NCBI GenBank assembly: GCA_018857735.1
Contig: JABMCL010001305.1
Span: 225,001 to 289,000 of the forward strand
Reading direction: 5' to 3'
DNA length: 64,000 bases
DNA from: Alviniconcha marisindica
Taxonomy: Eukaryota; Mollusca; Gastropoda; Provannidae
A model generated the notes under the pieces. The model was not told where the DNA came from. It saw only the letters and a program-made list of their open reading frames with translations, and did no database searches. Shown here piece after piece: positions 14,101-23,430 of the stretch. Position 1 is the first letter of the stretch. Each line of letters starts with the position of its first letter. Position numbers and translations under genes: made by a program.

Positions 14101-17100
14101 CATCAGCTGGTAGTAGGCCAGAGTCCCATCCTGACAGCCCACTGCCTGTTATTGCATCAGACAAGAGGTACATCATTCTTGCACTTTGTGAGGAAAACAC
14201 ATTTTGTGTGGCGTCTCAGTTCACAGACGTTTGCTAAACTTCAATTTCAAGGTTTCATGGCGATTTGCTTTTCAGAACTGTTATTTAAATAGTGCAAACC
14301 CTTCAGATATGCAAAACAATCAGCATGTCCAGTAAAACAGTTTTTAAATGCTGTTGTAGAAACCATTGACAGTTTAATCCTCCCTTGCCAATAGCATTCA
14401 CAAGAAATAGTTTCCTTCCTTCACACTTTACAGTGGCCAGAGGATGCCCCCCCCCCCCCCCACCCCCGACACTTTGATATTAAGATTGCTTTTGTTTACT
14501 CACCACATAGTTGGAGTCTGGTTTGACAGCGCAGCACCACACCCATGACATCTGCTCTCCGATAACACCCAGCTTTACTCCTTCCTTTGTGTGGAGAGTG
14601 CACTGTTTGTTAGCACCCCCTACCACCACATACTCTCCCTTGGAGAACCAGTTCAAGCAGCAGGGGTCGTAACCAAGGGCCCTGTCTTTGCCAATCTGAA
14701 GTAATCAAGACAGATTTAAAATGTATCATTGTAATCAGATGTATCAACGGGTATTAATCTTTCTGAGGATGAGATCCAAACCCATAAAATATTCAAAAGA
14801 ACATTTATTTATTATGACATAGACACACAATCTGCAAATTTTGGACGTAATCCCCTTCATCAAGTGACAAAATGACACTTAAACAACAGTTAAACAGTTT
14901 TAAAAAAAATGACCGCTGTGCTAGCAGTCATTCATATTTTTCTGAGGATGAGTCAGAAGAATACATGAGGAGGGGTGCATGATAATTCTGATTCATGGAG
15001 CCAGTTACTGAGGCATGCTTCTAAGCCAGCATCTCAAATCACAGGCACAAATACACAGAAAACAGAACTAAAAACATGCATACATCTATACAAACAAATA
15101 ATAAACAACTAACAAAACAGGATGAAACTTTTTAAAGCAAATAAAACCTACTAATTTACAGAAAACGAAATTTACGTGCCAGCATCTACAGAATATAAAG
15201 CAGCAATTTGCCTTACTCCCCCCTCCCCTCCCCTCAAAACAACAACAAACAACTGAAACAAAAGCAAACAAAGTATTAAAAAAGAAAAAACAAACATGCA
15301 GTACATCTGACCAACCTGTTTTCCTGACAGCTGGTAGAAAGACATGCGCTGGGCCCAGTCCGCAACGGCCAGTACGTCATAAGGCTCATCTCTGTAATGA
15401 TACATTTTGTCACAGGGCTCATGATCTCTGCAAACTGCAATTCATGGCAAAATACCCTCCACAGTCTACTCCTACCTTTGTTGTATTGAACTGTCTACTA
15501 GTCTTTTTTAGTATGGAATATGAGTGACCCAAAAGACAAATTTTTATTTTATGCATTTATTATGAATAATAAAGTTCTTTTGTATTTGTATGCCTAGATA
15601 CTGTAAATCACTGTGTTGCTGTCTATGCCCACTTTATTTGCAATTGGTCTGGTTATTAGTAATAATACATCAAAACACCTAGTTTGACATCAAAGAGATC
15701 AGTGGTACAAAAAATACAGGAGTGACAAATATTTAATGAAGTTTTGATCCTTTGCTGTGATCTTAACCTTGAACACAGCCATCTAATATTTTCAAGACAC
15801 TCTGACTTATTATAATAAACCATCAAATTCAAACTAAGTTTGGTTGCAATGGGATATGCACTTCAGCAGATCTAAATGAAACAGTCATATTTTGATGACA
15901 TGAGCCCTCACTGTGACATTGATCTGAAACATTGCAAAGAAATCTTTTCACATGACATTCCAGCTAGTGACGATGTATCACCATACCAAGTTCAGTTGAA
16001 AGATTCCAGCAGTTCAGATGATATCATCCAGACAAACATTAACTGAAATGATGAACCATCACTGTCTGTAATCTTGATAACAATCCAGTATTGTCCAAAG
16101 ACACTCTGATGGATGATGATCTATCATCCAACTAAGTTTGGTTGCTAAAGAATAATATCTTAGTTCAGAAGACATAGGTGAAAAACAGAAAAGAAAAGAA
16201 AGTTGTGTTTGAATGACCCAGAAGCAAGGCTGCCATGCCACGCAACATAAAACTGGCTTTCACTCTGCTTCCACTCTGCCTACGCATACCCCCTGAATTA
16301 TTCACCACTAGTCAGCCAGCTGCATAGCAGCTTCACAGGTCACAATAACGTTATTGTGAGAATCATTTCCAGTTCAAAGACTCACTGCTTACTTGTTTGG
16401 ATTCCAGGAGAGTGACCAGATGGGAGCCAGGGTGGCCTGGGGTCGCTCAATCTTCACCTTTTCCTCTCCTGCCTGCACACACAGAAGTCACAACACAAGA
16501 GTGACGCTGTCTCTCAAAACCATCACTTCTACTCTCCTGCTTGCACACACAGACGTCACACGAGTGACACTATCTCTCTAAAAAACTAAAAACTAAAAAA
16601 CACATCACTTCTCCTCTTCTGTCTGCACACACAGATGTGACATGAGTGATGCTCTCTATAAAAAAGAAAATTACTTTTCCTTTTTTGCCTGTACACACTG
16701 TCACTGACGTCACATGAGCGACACTGTCTCTCAAAAAAACATTACTTTCCCTTTCCTGCCTGCACACACTCATGTCACAAAGAGTGACACTGTCTGTAAA
16801 AAAACACCACTGCTTTTCTGCCTGCATGCACTGTCACACGAGTAACACTATCTCTGAAAAAACACATAACTTCTCCTCTCCTGCCCACCCATATAGAAGT
16901 CACATAAATGACACTCTCTACAAAACATCACTTCTCTCTCCTGTCTGTGCACACAGATGTCACTTGAAAAAGCTGAGTGACAAGGTCTCATAAAAATTTA
17001 AAAAATCCTCTCCTGTCCATACACACTGATGTCACATGAGTGACGATGTCTTTATAACAGACATCATTATTATTAATGTATGAGTACACTGTACTCAACT

Positions 17101-19298
17101 GTACTGCCATCAGTACCTTGTTGCGGATGCTGACCAGACCATTGTATAGACCCAGGGCCAGGTACTGTCCATCATTGGTCCAGCTGCAGCAAGGTGATTC
17201 GACTGCTGGTTTTGTGTTTGGACACAGACTTCTGTTCTGGAGACCACAGACCTGAAGAAGACAAAGCCCACAATTGTTCATATAATATGAACAGAGTTGA
17301 CAGTGCAAATGTGCTAAAGGCATTCTTTCAAACTAAGCATCATAAAAATAGGGTTTCATGTGAAACACTTAACTACTGAGCCAATAGTTTTTGTTGAAAC
17401 AATGAAAGGTGGGCAAGCTGAGTGCAGTGTTTCTCTTAAATTTGGGTAAAATTACTAACAAGAACATAATCACAACAGCTGTTTTGGGCATCAAAGGAAT
17501 GAAGCATTGTAGATTCTGTTGCTAATCACCACCCATGGAATTAAGTGGTATTTGATTTAAAATGATTGTGCATAAAAAATTAAAAAAAAGGTTTCTTACC
17601 AAGTGGTCATAAAACACAGGTGTACTGTAAAGGTCAGCCACAACGAGTTAACTACATAGTTAAATATAGGAAAAGTCCCCCAATCTTCCCATCACAGAAA
17701 ACAAAACCTACAAAAGGGAAGAAGTGGTACATGCACACACTGTACAAATGAGAGGTGGTCTTTTAAAAGTAAACAAACTGTGGGCAGACTTTTGAGTCTT
17801 GTACTGACCAAAGTCGCTGACAGCACAACTAGCCAGCTGGTGAGTGACCGGATTGTAGGACAGGCACTGGATGGCATCATTGTGCCTGCAACAATTAAAT
17901 CATCCATCAGTTTGCTATAAAAATTTTTTTACAGACATGGACACAAAATACCCCCCCCCCCCCCCCACCCCCACACACACACACACACACACAAAGAAAA
18001 AGAAAAAGAAGAAGATATACTGGTACACACACATTATGACTACAGACATACATGAACTCATCCACACACTCACGCATGTGTGCACACACATACACACCCA
18101 CCCACATGCACATGCAAAGTCTCTCTGTCGAACTCTCTTTAGCAACACATGGTCATAAACCTCATATCACTACAGCTTACGTGTATTTCAAAATTCCCTC
18201 AAGTTTATTTGTCCAGATGATGACACTCTTGTCAGCTGAACCTGAGGCAAACCGTTTCCCATCTTTGGCGTATGCCACACAGAAAACTGTCTCCTTGTGG
18301 CCCTTCAAGGGCTGGACCATTGTGCCGTCATTGGCATCATACACCAGCACCCTGCTTCCTGCTGCAACGATCAGCTGGCTGCCATCAGGCTTGAAACACA
18401 TGTCCCAAACACTGTTGAGGAAAGAAAGAGTGATCATCAGGTTTGTGCACATGTCCAGCACTCTGCAGTGTGTGTGCAGAAACAACAAAATCAAAACATA
18501 ACAATCATGTTTGACTGTATTATAAAAGTTTTACATACATGTACTGATGTACTATGTAGTCAAGCTGTGGAGGAGAATATATTTTTTTTTTTACTCAGAG
18601 CAAAAATCATCACCCCTGAGTTGACTGACATTGAAGCAAAGATCCTACATGTATACAAGAAATAACATGCAAGTAGCTGTCTTAACTTACTTAAGGGACA
18701 TAGATCAACAACTGGCCAAGACGCATCTCTGGCATACAAAATATATCTGACTCTTAATATCAGACTCCCTGAAGCATCCTCTGTTTGACTGTTGGCACCC
18801 CATCTGACACCCCCCCCCCCCCCCCCCTTGTCTTTTATCTTCGCCAGACTATACATTTGCATGCAGTGGAATACCATTCTTGTAGAAAAATAATCACAGA
18901 GTGAGACACCAAACTCATAGTCATATTCAGTGATTCATGAACCTGAACTGATGAAGATAAAATCTTTGCTTTAAGTTTAATATTTTCTTTAAACATTGAC
19001 GGTCAGCCAGATGATCATTACTGACCTGTAACTGTAAAGGGTCATTCAGAAATAAGCCCCCCTCCCCCCCCCCAAAAAAAAACACACAAAAAAACGAAGA
19101 AGAAAGAAACGAGCGGAATGACAGGTTGACACCTTTGCAATGAAAATATTAAAAATCGACTTGTTGGCAAATAATTGAAATATTGTTCAAGGCAAGCCTA
19201 AATCGTTGATCACAGCATACTCAAAAGCAAATTACAGACCATTGATCAACCTTGTCTCTGTCGACCACTTTATCCACCCAGGTCAGAATTGCCCTCAT
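2031..19298 (-). CDS. IFT122: IFT122 ortholog, intraflagellar transport complex A subunit (21 coding exons, C-terminus outside window)
   Basis: IFT122 is a core subunit of IFT-A, which carries out retrograde transport in cilia and helps bring membrane receptors into them. Joining 21 minus-strand exons with GT/AG borders gives about 910 codons that can be aligned to animal IFT122 from the initiator methionine. Residues 1 to about 540 form the WD40 region, with motifs such as [20 protein letters not shown] and [14 protein letters not shown]. Residues from about 545 on form the helical TPR-like region, with [20 protein letters not shown] and [16 protein letters not shown]. The family is usually about 1,200 residues, so roughly the last quarter, including the zinc-ribbon-like end, lies past the left edge. 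Exon phases agree at every junction except inside exon 4, where one extra base shifts the frame. The gene is divergent from the SNF2-family gene to its right. Identity comes from recognised family sequence, not from a database search. Confidence 0.95.
3163..3600. repeat. Short-period tandem repeat (about 11-12 bases) in IFT122 intron
   Basis: Imperfect copies of tcctgtatgacc fill the interval, with longer secondary periods such as tgtatggcctcctgtatgac. It lies in the intron between exons 20 and 21 and shows no link to coding sequence. Long reading frames here are by-products of the repeat. Confidence 0.9.
3689..3829 (-). CDS. IFT122: IFT122 exon 20 (TPR-like)
   Basis: Residues 831-877: [20 protein letters not shown] and [20 protein letters not shown]. 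Acceptor is gattccag and donor is GTGAGT. It ends after one base of a codon. Confidence 0.94.
3830..4450. other. IFT122 intron, nothing recognised
   Basis: AT-rich intron between exons 20 and 19. I see no repeat or conserved element in it. Confidence 0.6.
4451..4553 (-). CDS. IFT122: IFT122 exon 19 (TPR-like)
   Basis: Residues 797-830: [20 protein letters not shown] then [14 protein letters not shown]. Acceptor gaccag is the weakest in the gene, with little pyrimidine tract, but it gives the right phase and alignment. Donor is GTTTGC. Confidence 0.9.
5110..6830. repeat. Minisatellite, 53-57-base units, about 30 copies
   Basis: Each unit contains atgctcagctgccatcaacc then acttagcaccatgatcaacc. 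The units differ mainly in a short linker and come in lengths of 57 (cacaatcaatcagactcc), 56 (cacatcaatcagactcc) and 53 (cacattcagtctcc). The array fills most of the intron between IFT122 exons 18 and 19. The 57-base unit is 19 codons, which explains long open frames that are not genes. Confidence 0.95.
7052..7223 (-). CDS. IFT122: IFT122 exon 18 (TPR-like)
   Basis: Residues 739-796: [20 protein letters not shown] and [20 protein letters not shown], ending KHWED. Acceptor is tgcctcag and donor is GTAAGA. Its downstream intron holds the long minisatellite. Confidence 0.94.
7336..7610. repeat. 56-base tandem repeat, 5 copies
   Basis: The landmark tgtaaacactggacac recurs at 7343, 7399, 7455, 7511 and (as tgcaaac) 7567. 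Each unit also has cttcacctgcagggctttac. It lies in the intron between IFT122 exons 17 and 18. Confidence 0.9.
8060..8226 (-). CDS. IFT122: IFT122 exon 17 (TPR-like)
   Basis: Residues 684-738: [40 protein letters not shown] and GDNGWPD, followed by two bases of a Met codon. Donor is GTGAGT. Confidence 0.94.
8345..8430 (-). mobile_element. LINE/SINE 3' tail fragment
   Basis: On the minus strand it reads gaatagcactatgcaaaagt and runs into an (ATT)n-like tail. The same sequence family is found at 23350-23430, so this is a dispersed repeat. It is a short 3' remnant. Confidence 0.6.
8445..8720 (-). repeat. 70-base tandem copies of the IFT122 exon 16 end and splice donor
   Basis: The junction caccttgg (plus strand) recurs at exactly 70-base steps, with cttgg at 8511, 8581, 8651 and the true exon edge at 8721. 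On the minus strand the copies read [22 protein letters not shown] and [11 protein letters not shown], each followed by GTGAG. A partial copy lies at 8445-8490. These are degenerate duplicates, not extra exons: none has an acceptor in front. Confidence 0.88.
8721..8882 (-). CDS. IFT122: IFT122 exon 16 (TPR-like)
   Basis: Residues 630-683 in 54 codons: [40 protein letters not shown] and DLRMFEYAK. Acceptor is atgttcag and donor is GTGAGT. Its last 40 or so bases plus the donor are repeated at 70-base spacing in the following intron. Confidence 0.94.
9338..9491 (-). CDS. IFT122: IFT122 exon 15 (start of TPR-like region)
   Basis: Residues 578-629: [40 protein letters not shown] and [11 protein letters not shown]. 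Acceptor is ccttgcag and donor is GTAGGC. Confidence 0.94.
9492..10286. other. IFT122 intron, nothing recognised
   Basis: Intron between exons 15 and 14. It contains short repeated phrases such as tgacagaatgtcaa around 9870-10020 and no coding signal. Confidence 0.55.
10287..10405 (-). CDS. IFT122: IFT122 exon 14
   Basis: Residues 539-577: [20 protein letters not shown] then [18 protein letters not shown]. It ends after two bases of an Arg codon that exon 15 completes. This is the step from the WD40 region to the helical C-terminal half. Confidence 0.94.
10602..10721 (-). CDS. IFT122: IFT122 exon 13
   Basis: Residues 499-538 in 40 codons: [20 protein letters not shown] and [15 protein letters not shown]. 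Acceptor is accccatag and donor is GTACAG. Confidence 0.94.
11172..11336 (-). CDS. IFT122: IFT122 exon 12
   Basis: Residues 444-498 in 55 codons, with [20 protein letters not shown] and [14 protein letters not shown], part of the second WD40 propeller. Acceptor is ccttcacag and donor is GTAGGG. Confidence 0.94.
11971..12108 (-). CDS. IFT122: IFT122 exon 11
   Basis: Residues 398-443 in 46 codons: [40 protein letters not shown] and GLKNGQ. Acceptor is tcatcacag and donor is GTAAGC. Confidence 0.95.
12766..12909 (-). CDS. IFT122: IFT122 exon 10
   Basis: Residues 350-397 in 48 whole codons: [40 protein letters not shown] and HIILCQ. Donor is GTAACA. Confidence 0.95.
13238..13296 (-). CDS. IFT122: IFT122 exon 9
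   Basis: Short exon, residues 330-349: [20 protein letters not shown], matching the family closely. Acceptor is aaatttcag and donor is GTAAGA. The phase fits both neighbours. Confidence 0.92.
14007..14145 (-). CDS. IFT122: IFT122 exon 8
   Basis: Residues 284-329, containing [20 protein letters not shown] and [20 protein letters not shown], which are nearly invariant in IFT122. Acceptor is aataacag. The donor follows one base of a Val codon (GTGCTG). Confidence 0.95.
14504..14695 (-). CDS. IFT122: IFT122 exon 7 (WD40)
   Basis: Residues 220-283, beginning [20 protein letters not shown] and ending VKPDSNYV, with 64 whole codons. The motifs [20 protein letters not shown] and GEQMSWVW align with the family. 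Donor is GTGAGT. Confidence 0.93.
15316..15391 (-). CDS. IFT122: IFT122 exon 6 (WD40)
   Basis: Residues 194-219: [20 protein letters not shown] then QLSGKQ. It joins directly to exon 5, so the acidic insertion found in some vertebrate isoforms at this point is absent. Acceptor is cattacag and donor is GTTGGT. Confidence 0.92.
15392..16392. other. IFT122 intron, nothing recognised
   Basis: Intron between exons 6 and 5. AT-rich. Loosely repeated phrases such as gatgatctatcatccaacta occur, but I see no gene or defined element. Confidence 0.55.
16393..16472 (-). CDS. IFT122: IFT122 exon 5 (WD40)
   Basis: Residues 168-193: [20 protein letters not shown] then LSWNPN, matching the [12 protein letters not shown] region of the family. 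Acceptor is tgtgtgtgcag and donor is GTAAGC. Degenerate copies of its acceptor region fill the upstream intron. Confidence 0.9.
16473..17060 (-). repeat. Tandem array of 61-78-base units resembling the IFT122 exon 5 acceptor region
   Basis: On the plus strand each unit carries a variant of ctcctgcctgcacacacaga followed by gtcac and a gtgacactgtctct stretch. The unit next to exon 5 contains its real 3' splice site. About eight degenerate units follow upstream of the exon, spaced 61-78 bases. Confidence 0.85.
17117..17251 (-). CDS. IFT122: IFT122 exon 4 (WD40), carries an apparent 1-base insertion
   Basis: The 5' half reads [19 protein letters not shown] in the frame set by exon 3. The 3' half reads [18 protein letters not shown] in a different frame, the one that continues into exon 5. 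Both halves match the family, so one extra T (minus strand) lies between them, at about 17191-17192. Without it the exon would be 134 bases and end in phase 0, as exon 5 requires. No alternative splice site restores the frame. It may be an assembly error or a real allele. Confidence 0.88.
17809..17885 (-). CDS. IFT122: IFT122 exon 3 (WD40)
   Basis: Residues 97-122: [20 protein letters not shown] then AVSDFG, a WD40 blade matching the family. Acceptor is ttgttgcag and donor is GTCAGT. It ends after the first base of a Gly codon. Confidence 0.92.
17951..18016. repeat. Poly-C, (CA)n and A-rich simple repeats
   Basis: Sixteen C residues, then a (CA)n run, then an AG/A-rich stretch, in the intron between IFT122 exons 3 and 2. 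Confidence 0.9.
18181..18411 (-). CDS. IFT122: IFT122 exon 2 (first WD40 repeats)
   Basis: Encodes residues 20-96, with [36 protein letters not shown] and [14 protein letters not shown]. This is the most conserved stretch of the protein. Acceptor is ctcaacag and donor is GTAAGC; it ends after two bases of a Thr codon. Confidence 0.95.
19240..19298 (-). CDS. IFT122: IFT122 exon 1 (start codon)
   Basis: Encodes [19 protein letters not shown] plus two bases of a Cys codon, which matches the conserved MRAVLTW start of the family. The donor is GTCTGT. The split codon is completed by the first base of exon 2, giving C-V-W-D, which aligns with C-I-N-D in human IFT122. No in-frame upstream ATG was needed. 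Confidence 0.85.
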
Positions 19299-19376
19299 AA
19301 TGAACAAAAGATAAGGAATACACGGTTCACAATTCTTGTGTTTGCACTTGGATACTAGCGGCGTTCTTGTTGATGG

Positions 19377-19389
19377 AATTTACCGGAAG
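19377..19389. promoter_or_regulatory. ETS-type motif near the IFT122 start
   Basis: AATTTACCGGAAG lies about 80 bases upstream of the IFT122 start codon. CCGGAAG is the classic ETS/GABP core found in many housekeeping promoters. Binding is inferred. Confidence 0.45.
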
Positions 19390-19908
19390 CGGATATGTGC
19401 GATGCATGTTTTGGATCCGACAAGAAACGAAGCAGACAAATAATTATTTCATTGATGTGCTCGATTAAAAATAAATATATAAAAAAATGGTTATATATAT
19501 AATAATCTGAAACAAGAGTGACTGCTATTGTTAGAAGGAACGTTATTCATTATGCAAAATAAATAGCGTTCTTTTTAACCTTTTCTGCATGCTTTTACTG
19601 AGTCTGTGTTTGGTTCGAGTCATGTGCTTGATTTGCCGATTGATCGATTAAATTAGGTTATTTGTCAACACTTCCCAATCCAAACACGTAAACGCTTAAC
19701 ACTTCTATTTACAATAATGTGTCTCTGCTCTTTACAAAATTTTGACTGCCGGAGTTTCACCACTGTAACCGGCTGCACACCTCACCGTGGCCGTCCCGAC
19801 TCGTACTCGTTTATTCCCAGGCTTTCGCTGTTGCCAGATGTGATACTGAAGTGCATTCGGACAGTCGCACACGCAAGGTTTAAAAAAAGAAAGAAAAAGA
19901 AGCATAGT

Positions 19909-20242
19909 AAGTAAGTAAGTAAACATAGTGCTTAACGTCCACAGAAACCATAAGGCTTATTAGGGACGGGGAGAAGGGGGTATGGAGGGGGCGGGGGGGA
20001 GGGACTAAGACGAAGATTATATACCTGTCGCTACACTGTCACCACCAGAATGTTTCCTGCATTAAGATGGGCAGCGATGAGAGCCATTTTAATGTTTCAG
20101 TAGGAAGTGATGGACAAAGTCACAAGACAGTGTCCACAAACCACAACCTCAGTTTTTGACTGAAGAGAAAGGAGAGCCGAAGCCGTATCGAACCGGCCGA
20201 GGTCCTTCGCCTAACGCCTTACCGTTAGGCCAAACCGGCTCA
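19909..20242 (-). mobile_element. tRNA-derived SINE
   Basis: The minus strand starts GAGCCGGTTTGGCCTAACGG, with an A-box-like TGGCCTAACGG, and continues to a B-box-like GGTTCGATAC about 45 bases on. Both are RNA polymerase III promoter signatures. The body ends in ggacgttaagcactatg and a (CTTA)n tail. A run of A precedes the head on the plus strand. No clean target-site duplication was seen. Confidence 0.75.
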
Positions 20243-20764
20243 CTAAAAAAAAAAAAAAAAAGCTATCCACAATAGTTTTATATTTAACAACATTCTAGCG
20301 CCACAGAGAATAAAACTGTATGCATGAGTGGCCGCGTTTAGTTCCATAAAAACTGAAACAGTTTTCATAGTGTTAGAAACGCTATAAGCATTCTATCCTA
20401 CATTCAGTTATTCCTGTGTAATTTGTAGTTCGTGTAATATGATACTTGAAATCGATTACCGCCTTAATGTATAGATAGAACTGATCTCTTCAGTAGTGAC
20501 TAATCAAAATCGTTGAAGCAGCACCTACAGAATAGCACTTTATTTTCAAGCCAGCAGTTTTGTCCCCTCTTGTGAGTTATCTTCCCTTGCAATGAAGTCA
20601 CTCCCCCCCCACCCACCCCCCTTCCGCCGTAATACTTACCCACCCCCCACCCATCCCTTTTAATCTTTGACTCCGCCCCCTTGGTTTTATGAAAGAGACG
20701 TCAATCAAAACATTAATCTATTTTTAGATTTGGCTTGAGACGGACAGCCAATCACCCACAATGC

Positions 20765-20777
20765 AATTTACCGGAAG
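20765..20777. promoter_or_regulatory. ETS-type motif near the SNF2 gene start
   Basis: An exact copy of AATTTACCGGAAG sits about 80 bases upstream of the first splice donor of the plus-strand gene. Role inferred from position and from the matching copy near IFT122. Confidence 0.45.
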
Positions 20778-20854
20778 ACGATAGCGAGGGGTTTCCCGTA
20801 TTTTCAGCTGGGTTGCATCTTTTATTTTGAAGATTCCTTGATAATTACACAATG
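20778..20854 (+). other. RAD54L2: Non-coding first exon of the SNF2-family gene (5' end uncertain)
   Basis: A strong donor, ATG|GTAAGC, follows a short GC-richer segment downstream of the ETS-type motif. Splicing to 25874 would create a short upstream frame: the ATG at the donor followed by LLCHQEE and a stop. The transcription start is unknown and the exon is inferred from donor strength and position. Confidence 0.5.
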
Positions 20855-23349
20855 GTAAGCTTTTATATCAAGCCAACTTGTACGATGATTGTCTTATAAT
20901 TGACCTCATCGGTAGGTTTGGGTTTCGGAAGAGAAAAAGATTGATTCGCAGATGTTTTTCAGTGGGTCTGTTCGCACTCGTCCAAGGCATTGGAGATAAT
21001 TCGTACAAAGCGCCGTCGCGCGAGTAGCCCGGCGTTTTTGTGTTCGGTTGGTTCTTCTTTCCGCCGTGAAAGCTGGAACGATTTAGTATTACGTGAGGGT
21101 GTTAGTCCAGTGTCACTTATTTGTTTTTGTGAGTAAGGTGGGGTTTATGTAAGGGGGACATGAAAGCCGTCTGGGCATTGTCAATGAATGACCGTCACGT
21201 GATGCTTGTGCAGTAGGCTACCGTGTTAAATATTCCAGAGGACACGTTATGTAATGCCACCACGGCTTTTTTACGTTCAGTTTCACTGGTTTGGTGTGTT
21301 TTGAGAGTCAGATAATTAAATTGTTTTACTCCTATGTAAGCATGCTGTTTCACGAGCTAGCAATTTCAGACCGCCGAACAAGTGTTACTGTGTTACTGCC
21401 TACGATAGTACAAATCCTCAGATCCTGTTTAGGATTGCTTGTCTCCAGGTTATCATTCCTTTGAGTTGTTTTCTTCAGCATCGTTGCTGTGGGGTAATAT
21501 TATGTTGAAACTATACACGATTTATAAAAAATAAATAAATCCACAGTTTTTTAGCCAGCAAAGTCACATGCGGCTCGGTTGGACTTGAGTCCAAATCCTA
21601 TTCACTTATCATCTTATGTGCTATACGCTTGAATAATAGGTTAAATTGGGTGTAGTATGAATATTATTTTACATGCCTTTCTGTCACAAATACAAGATAT
21701 ATGATTGAAATGATAAGTGAGTTGGGTATAATATGATGATTCTGCACACTTTTCTTCCACAGAATCATAGTTTTGAGATCATTTGTTTACACTTTACAGC
21801 AAAATCCTTGGCTTGTGTTGTTATTGCCATAATGTCCTCAGACTAAAAATGCAGAAAGCTTTCATTGTTTCAGATAGATCTATTTTCAGATTTAGTTTCT
21901 GATAGTATTAGTAATAGTACTATTACTAATACATATTTTTTCTTTATCATCAGCTTTATGAAGAATGAGACTGGGAGTGGGAGTACAGTTTTTATTAGTG
22001 TTATTGTTACTATGTTACTTGTTACTTAGGCTGATGGAACTTTTTGAAAAACAAACAAACCAGAAAGCAGACTGGCCAGACAGATAAAAAATCATGTTAT
22101 ATGATTCTACAAGGACACATGATAAGTGATACTGATATTCACTGAGAGAGCAACTTGATGTAAAAAATTGCATGTTTAGTGGGGGCAGATGCACACACTA
22201 GTGACACTACACAGCTCTTTAAACTTGATGTGAAGCATAGATTTCTCAAGGAGTACACACAATTTGCAGCACTTTTTCAGTGATTCTTGATTCTAAATTT
22301 TATTGTTTGCAAGACAGAGAATCTGTTGACAGTACTGATTAAGTACTACCAACAGCTGTTCTGTAAGTCAAATGCAAAGCTGATTTTTGTTGTTGAATTT
22401 TTGTTTTGTAGTGGATGAATTCCTGAAGCTTCTGTAAACATGCGTGTTAATGTTGCTGTTAAGTGTTATAAATCTCAGCATGGCTACATTCAGATTCAGC
22501 TGTTTCGCTGCTAGTGCTACTAGTACTATTTATTTCTTCTTTTCTTCAGAAGTCTCCTGTCATAGAAGATATTGAGTGCAGCAGAAGCATGTGCAAAACT
22601 TGCGTGCTAATGATAAATAGGCCGCAAACTTGAATAGGAAAGGAACTGGCTTGTACTTGTAGAACTTTGCATGTAAGTTGCAACAGTGTTGACATGATCT
22701 CTGTTGTCAGCCCGTATGAGCTGTATTCATGTACCAACAACTGTCAGCTCTTCTGGCCTTTCCCAGAGATATGATTATGAGGGCACTGTTGTGTTTGACA
22801 CTGCTTCACCAGCTGTTTTACATTTGCATATTATATGAGCTATGCACAGCATCAGTTGATTTTCTTGGTTCTAATACTTCTAAGTTCTGTTGTAATCTAT
22901 GGCTGAGAGTATCAGCCATGACGGCAAATGCAGTCCATATAAAATAATAGAAAAGGCTTTTTAGATTTCTTCTTTGGATAGAACTTTTCAGTTAAGTTGG
23001 AATTTGGATACATTCAATTAAAAAGATTGGTGGAATGAGAACTATATTTGAAAATAATATTAGAAATAACTGAAGCTAGTGAAAGTGAAATGGCTCTAAC
23101 TTCTGCCAAATCTAATAGCTGAGCAGGTGCCCCAAAAGAGAGACACAGAGAGAGATTTAGGTATGAATTTATGAAACGCTGAATTATTGAAAGTATGGTG
23201 TCTTTAGTCTACAGCAGTCCATAATGACAACAAAGGGTGTCTGTGTGGGAGGATGGAGGGAGGCTTTACTTAAAGCCAATTTCCAAATAAGCAGAAATTG
23301 ATAAAACAGGTTGTCCAAAACCCTCAGGTTGTCAGGAAATATTGAGCTT

Positions 23350-23430
23350 TTATTAAATAATAATAATAGATAACTTTTGTATAGCACTATTTTCTGGTGT
23401 ACCCAAACTCACTGTGCTTTACAGCATTCT
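23350..23430 (-). mobile_element. LINE/SINE 3' tail fragment
   Basis: The minus strand reads aaaatagtgctatacaaaag and ends in (ATT)n. It aligns with the fragment at 8345-8430 over about 70 bases, which supports a shared dispersed family. Confidence 0.6.

Larger units (their letters stand above)
19299..20780. promoter_or_regulatory. Divergent intergenic region between IFT122 and the SNF2 gene
   Basis: The two genes start on opposite strands within about 1.5 kb, so this interval should hold both promoters. No clear TATA box was identified. AATTTACCGGAAG, with an ETS-type CCGGAAG core, occurs near each gene start. A SINE occupies 19909-20242. The presence of promoters is inferred from gene layout. 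Confidence 0.6.

Noticed and set aside
19830..19835. GTTGCC as half of an RFX X-box for the ciliary gene IFT122
   Set aside because: No second half-site at the proper spacing was seen, so I do not claim an X-box.
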